Shown: positions 4,197-5,082 of the stretch, one piece after another
Numbering within the stretch: position 1 is the first letter of the stretch
Layout of the letters: every line of letters starts with the position of its first letter
Assembly: GCA_903970295.1 (NCBI GenBank)
Contig: CAJCHQ010000565.1
Span: forward strand, 1-5,082
Origin: Bryobacterales bacterium
GTDB taxonomy: Bacteria > Cyanobacteriota > Vampirovibrionia > Obscuribacterales > Obscuribacteraceae
DNA length: 5,082 bases
Direction of reading: 5' to 3'
Program-made: the position numbers and the translations under genes
The notes under the pieces: model-generated
Seen by the model: the letters and a program-made list of their open reading frames with translations, nothing else
Databases searched by the model: none
Told to the model about the DNA's origin: nothing

Positions 4197-5082
4197 ATGC
4201 TTACATCGGCACAACCAGCCAGCCTATCCCATACAGCTGCAACTTTGGCCTCAATCTCCTTTCTCGGCTTTGATACAAGTCTGTGCATCATCGGTGATGG
4301 CGCGGTATCGTTGGCGGCTGGATATTTATTGGCGGGTGACACCAGTAATCTAAAGATATACGTAGACACATCAACTAATTCGAATAAAGCCCGTCCGCTG
4401 CCTAACAGTGTTGAGCTCATCGAACGCAGTGCGAAGGTGAGCAGGAAATCCACAGTAACATTTCAAAATGTTTCCTCGCAGGCCGGCGAAAGTATAAAAG
4501 GGTCCAGCGCCATATTGATTGCTGCGCCTACCACCGAATACGGTGCCATAATCGGTAATCTTAAAGCTGAGTTCAGCAGTGGTCAGTCGATTCTGCTTCT
4601 AAACGCGCCTCTGGGCGGCGGTCTTCAGTTCGCAGATCAACTCAAGCGAGCCAAGGTCGATTGCCAGTTGAATGTCCTCGAACTCGGTGCATTGTTTGAC
4701 TGCGCTCGGATCGATAACGGCAATCTGCGTATTTTTGGCGCTCGCGACAAGGTGAGCATGTGCGGCAACAGCCGTAACGAGACCCGACGTGCGTTGAGCA
4801 CTACGACTTCGCTGTCGCAATCACTCGTGCCCGCCTCCAATTTGCTGGAGCGCGGCTTTGCCGAGTTGGAGCGGGTTATCCGTCCGCTGCTTCTGTTGTT
4901 CGGTTTTCTCGGTGGACGCGAACGTGATCTTTCCGATTTGTCATCCGTGGTCAATCCATCATTGACGTCTTTGATCAGAGCCCTCGAATGTGAGGTCAAG
5001 GCACTCGGATATGCTTATCATGTGCCTACCCGCAGCTTTCTCGAGACATTGACCGATTTATCGGCGGTTAGCTGGGATGACG
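4197..5082 (+). CDS. Opine dehydrogenase-like NAD(P)-binding protein (3' end outside the window)
   Basis: An open frame of 295 codons runs from ATG 4197 to the window edge without a stop. GGAGG (4186-4190) lies 6 bases before the ATG. After a leader of about 28 residues comes a Rossmann strand-loop-helix (LCIIGDGAVSLAAG, 29-42). Next are a strand ending in AAP-TTEYGAII (109-119), a second strand-loop with Gly-rich LGGG (139-142), and E162-LGALFDCAR followed by a beta strand resembling the 'E...yacR...v.i.g.K' segment of opine dehydrogenases. The helical C-terminal domain shows NLLERGFAELERVIRP (215-230) and LECEVKALGY (263-272), resembling the octopine dehydrogenase domain. By my alignment the catalytic Asn and His of 'N-x3-H-P' are Glu225 and Arg229. 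Opine dehydrogenases reductively join an amino acid's amine to a 2-keto acid; this one may have changed chemistry or none. Ketopantoate reductase (PanE) is a related fold and a weaker alternative. Divergent from the KARI-like gene. Confidence 0.65.
   Translation, partial: MLTSAQPASLSHTAATLASISFLGFDTSLCIIGDGAVSLAAGYLLAGDTSNLKIYVDTSTNSNKARPLPNSVELIERSAKVSRKSTVTFQNVSSQAGESIKGSSAILIAAPTTEYGAIIGNLKAEFSSGQSILLLNAPLGGGLQFADQLKRAKVDCQLNVLELGALFDCARIDNGNLRIFGARDKVSMCGNSRNETRRALSTTTSLSQSLVPASNLLERGFAELERVIRPLLLLFGFLGGRERDLSDLSSVVNPSLTSLIRALECEVKALGYAYHVPTRSFLETLTDLSAVSWDD

Noticed and set aside
4599..4999. Two minus-strand frames inside the opine-dehydrogenase-like gene
   Set aside because: Arg/Ser-rich translations typical of antisense reading. 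The plus-strand frame is open throughout, has GGAGG before its ATG and shows fold motifs.

Overview
This 5.1 kb window is compact bacterial DNA of roughly even base composition. It has Shine-Dalgarno-led genes on both strands and no tRNA, rRNA, CRISPR array, insertion sequence or phage gene that I can see. The organism cannot be fixed from sequence alone. A stand-alone PanC, a class I (short) ketol-acid reductoisomerase-type protein and a DUF6941-like small protein would fit a non-photosynthetic relative of cyanobacteria (Vampirovibrionia/Melainabacteria, for example Obscuribacterales) or another environmental Gram-negative lineage. That is a low-confidence guess.

Layout, left to right. (1) The start of an unrecognised minus-strand gene runs off the left edge (positions 1-223). 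(2) A minus-strand gene (307-1029, possibly to 1077) encodes a dephospho-CoA kinase (CoaE)-like protein that has lost the Walker A lysine. (3) A non-coding stretch of about 620 bases (1030-1651) separates it from the next, divergent gene pair. It holds several short inverted repeats, one marginal 30-residue membrane-peptide ORF and a promoter with a perfect TATAAT box. (4) A plus-strand pair follows: a 137-residue DUF6941-like protein (1652-2065) and, immediately after it, pantothenate synthetase panC (2067-2978). (5) A minus-strand gene (2997-3980), convergent with panC, encodes a ketol-acid reductoisomerase-family protein with changed active-site residues. (6) A 216-base divergent intergenic region holds a clear minus-strand promoter with an inverted repeat over its -10 box, plus a second inverted repeat near the start of the next gene. 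(7) A plus-strand gene (4197 to beyond 5082) resembles opine dehydrogenases and lacks the expected catalytic histidine.

The genes centre on pantothenate/CoA-type chemistry. PanC joins pantoate to beta-alanine. Ketopantoate is known to be reduced by some IlvC-family enzymes, and CoaE performs the last CoA step. The unusual point is that four neighbouring enzyme homologues each carry a non-conservative change at a conserved position: CoaE-like Lys to Leu, PanC His to Phe, KARI-like Lys to Thr and Glu to Ser, and opine-dehydrogenase-like His to Arg. PanC otherwise looks functional. The KARI-like protein looks like a reductase that has lost isomerase chemistry, and I propose it as a candidate ketopantoate (or other 2-keto acid) reductase. 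The CoaE-like protein looks like a pseudokinase. Whether these form one pathway is inference: the genes lie on both strands and are not one operon.
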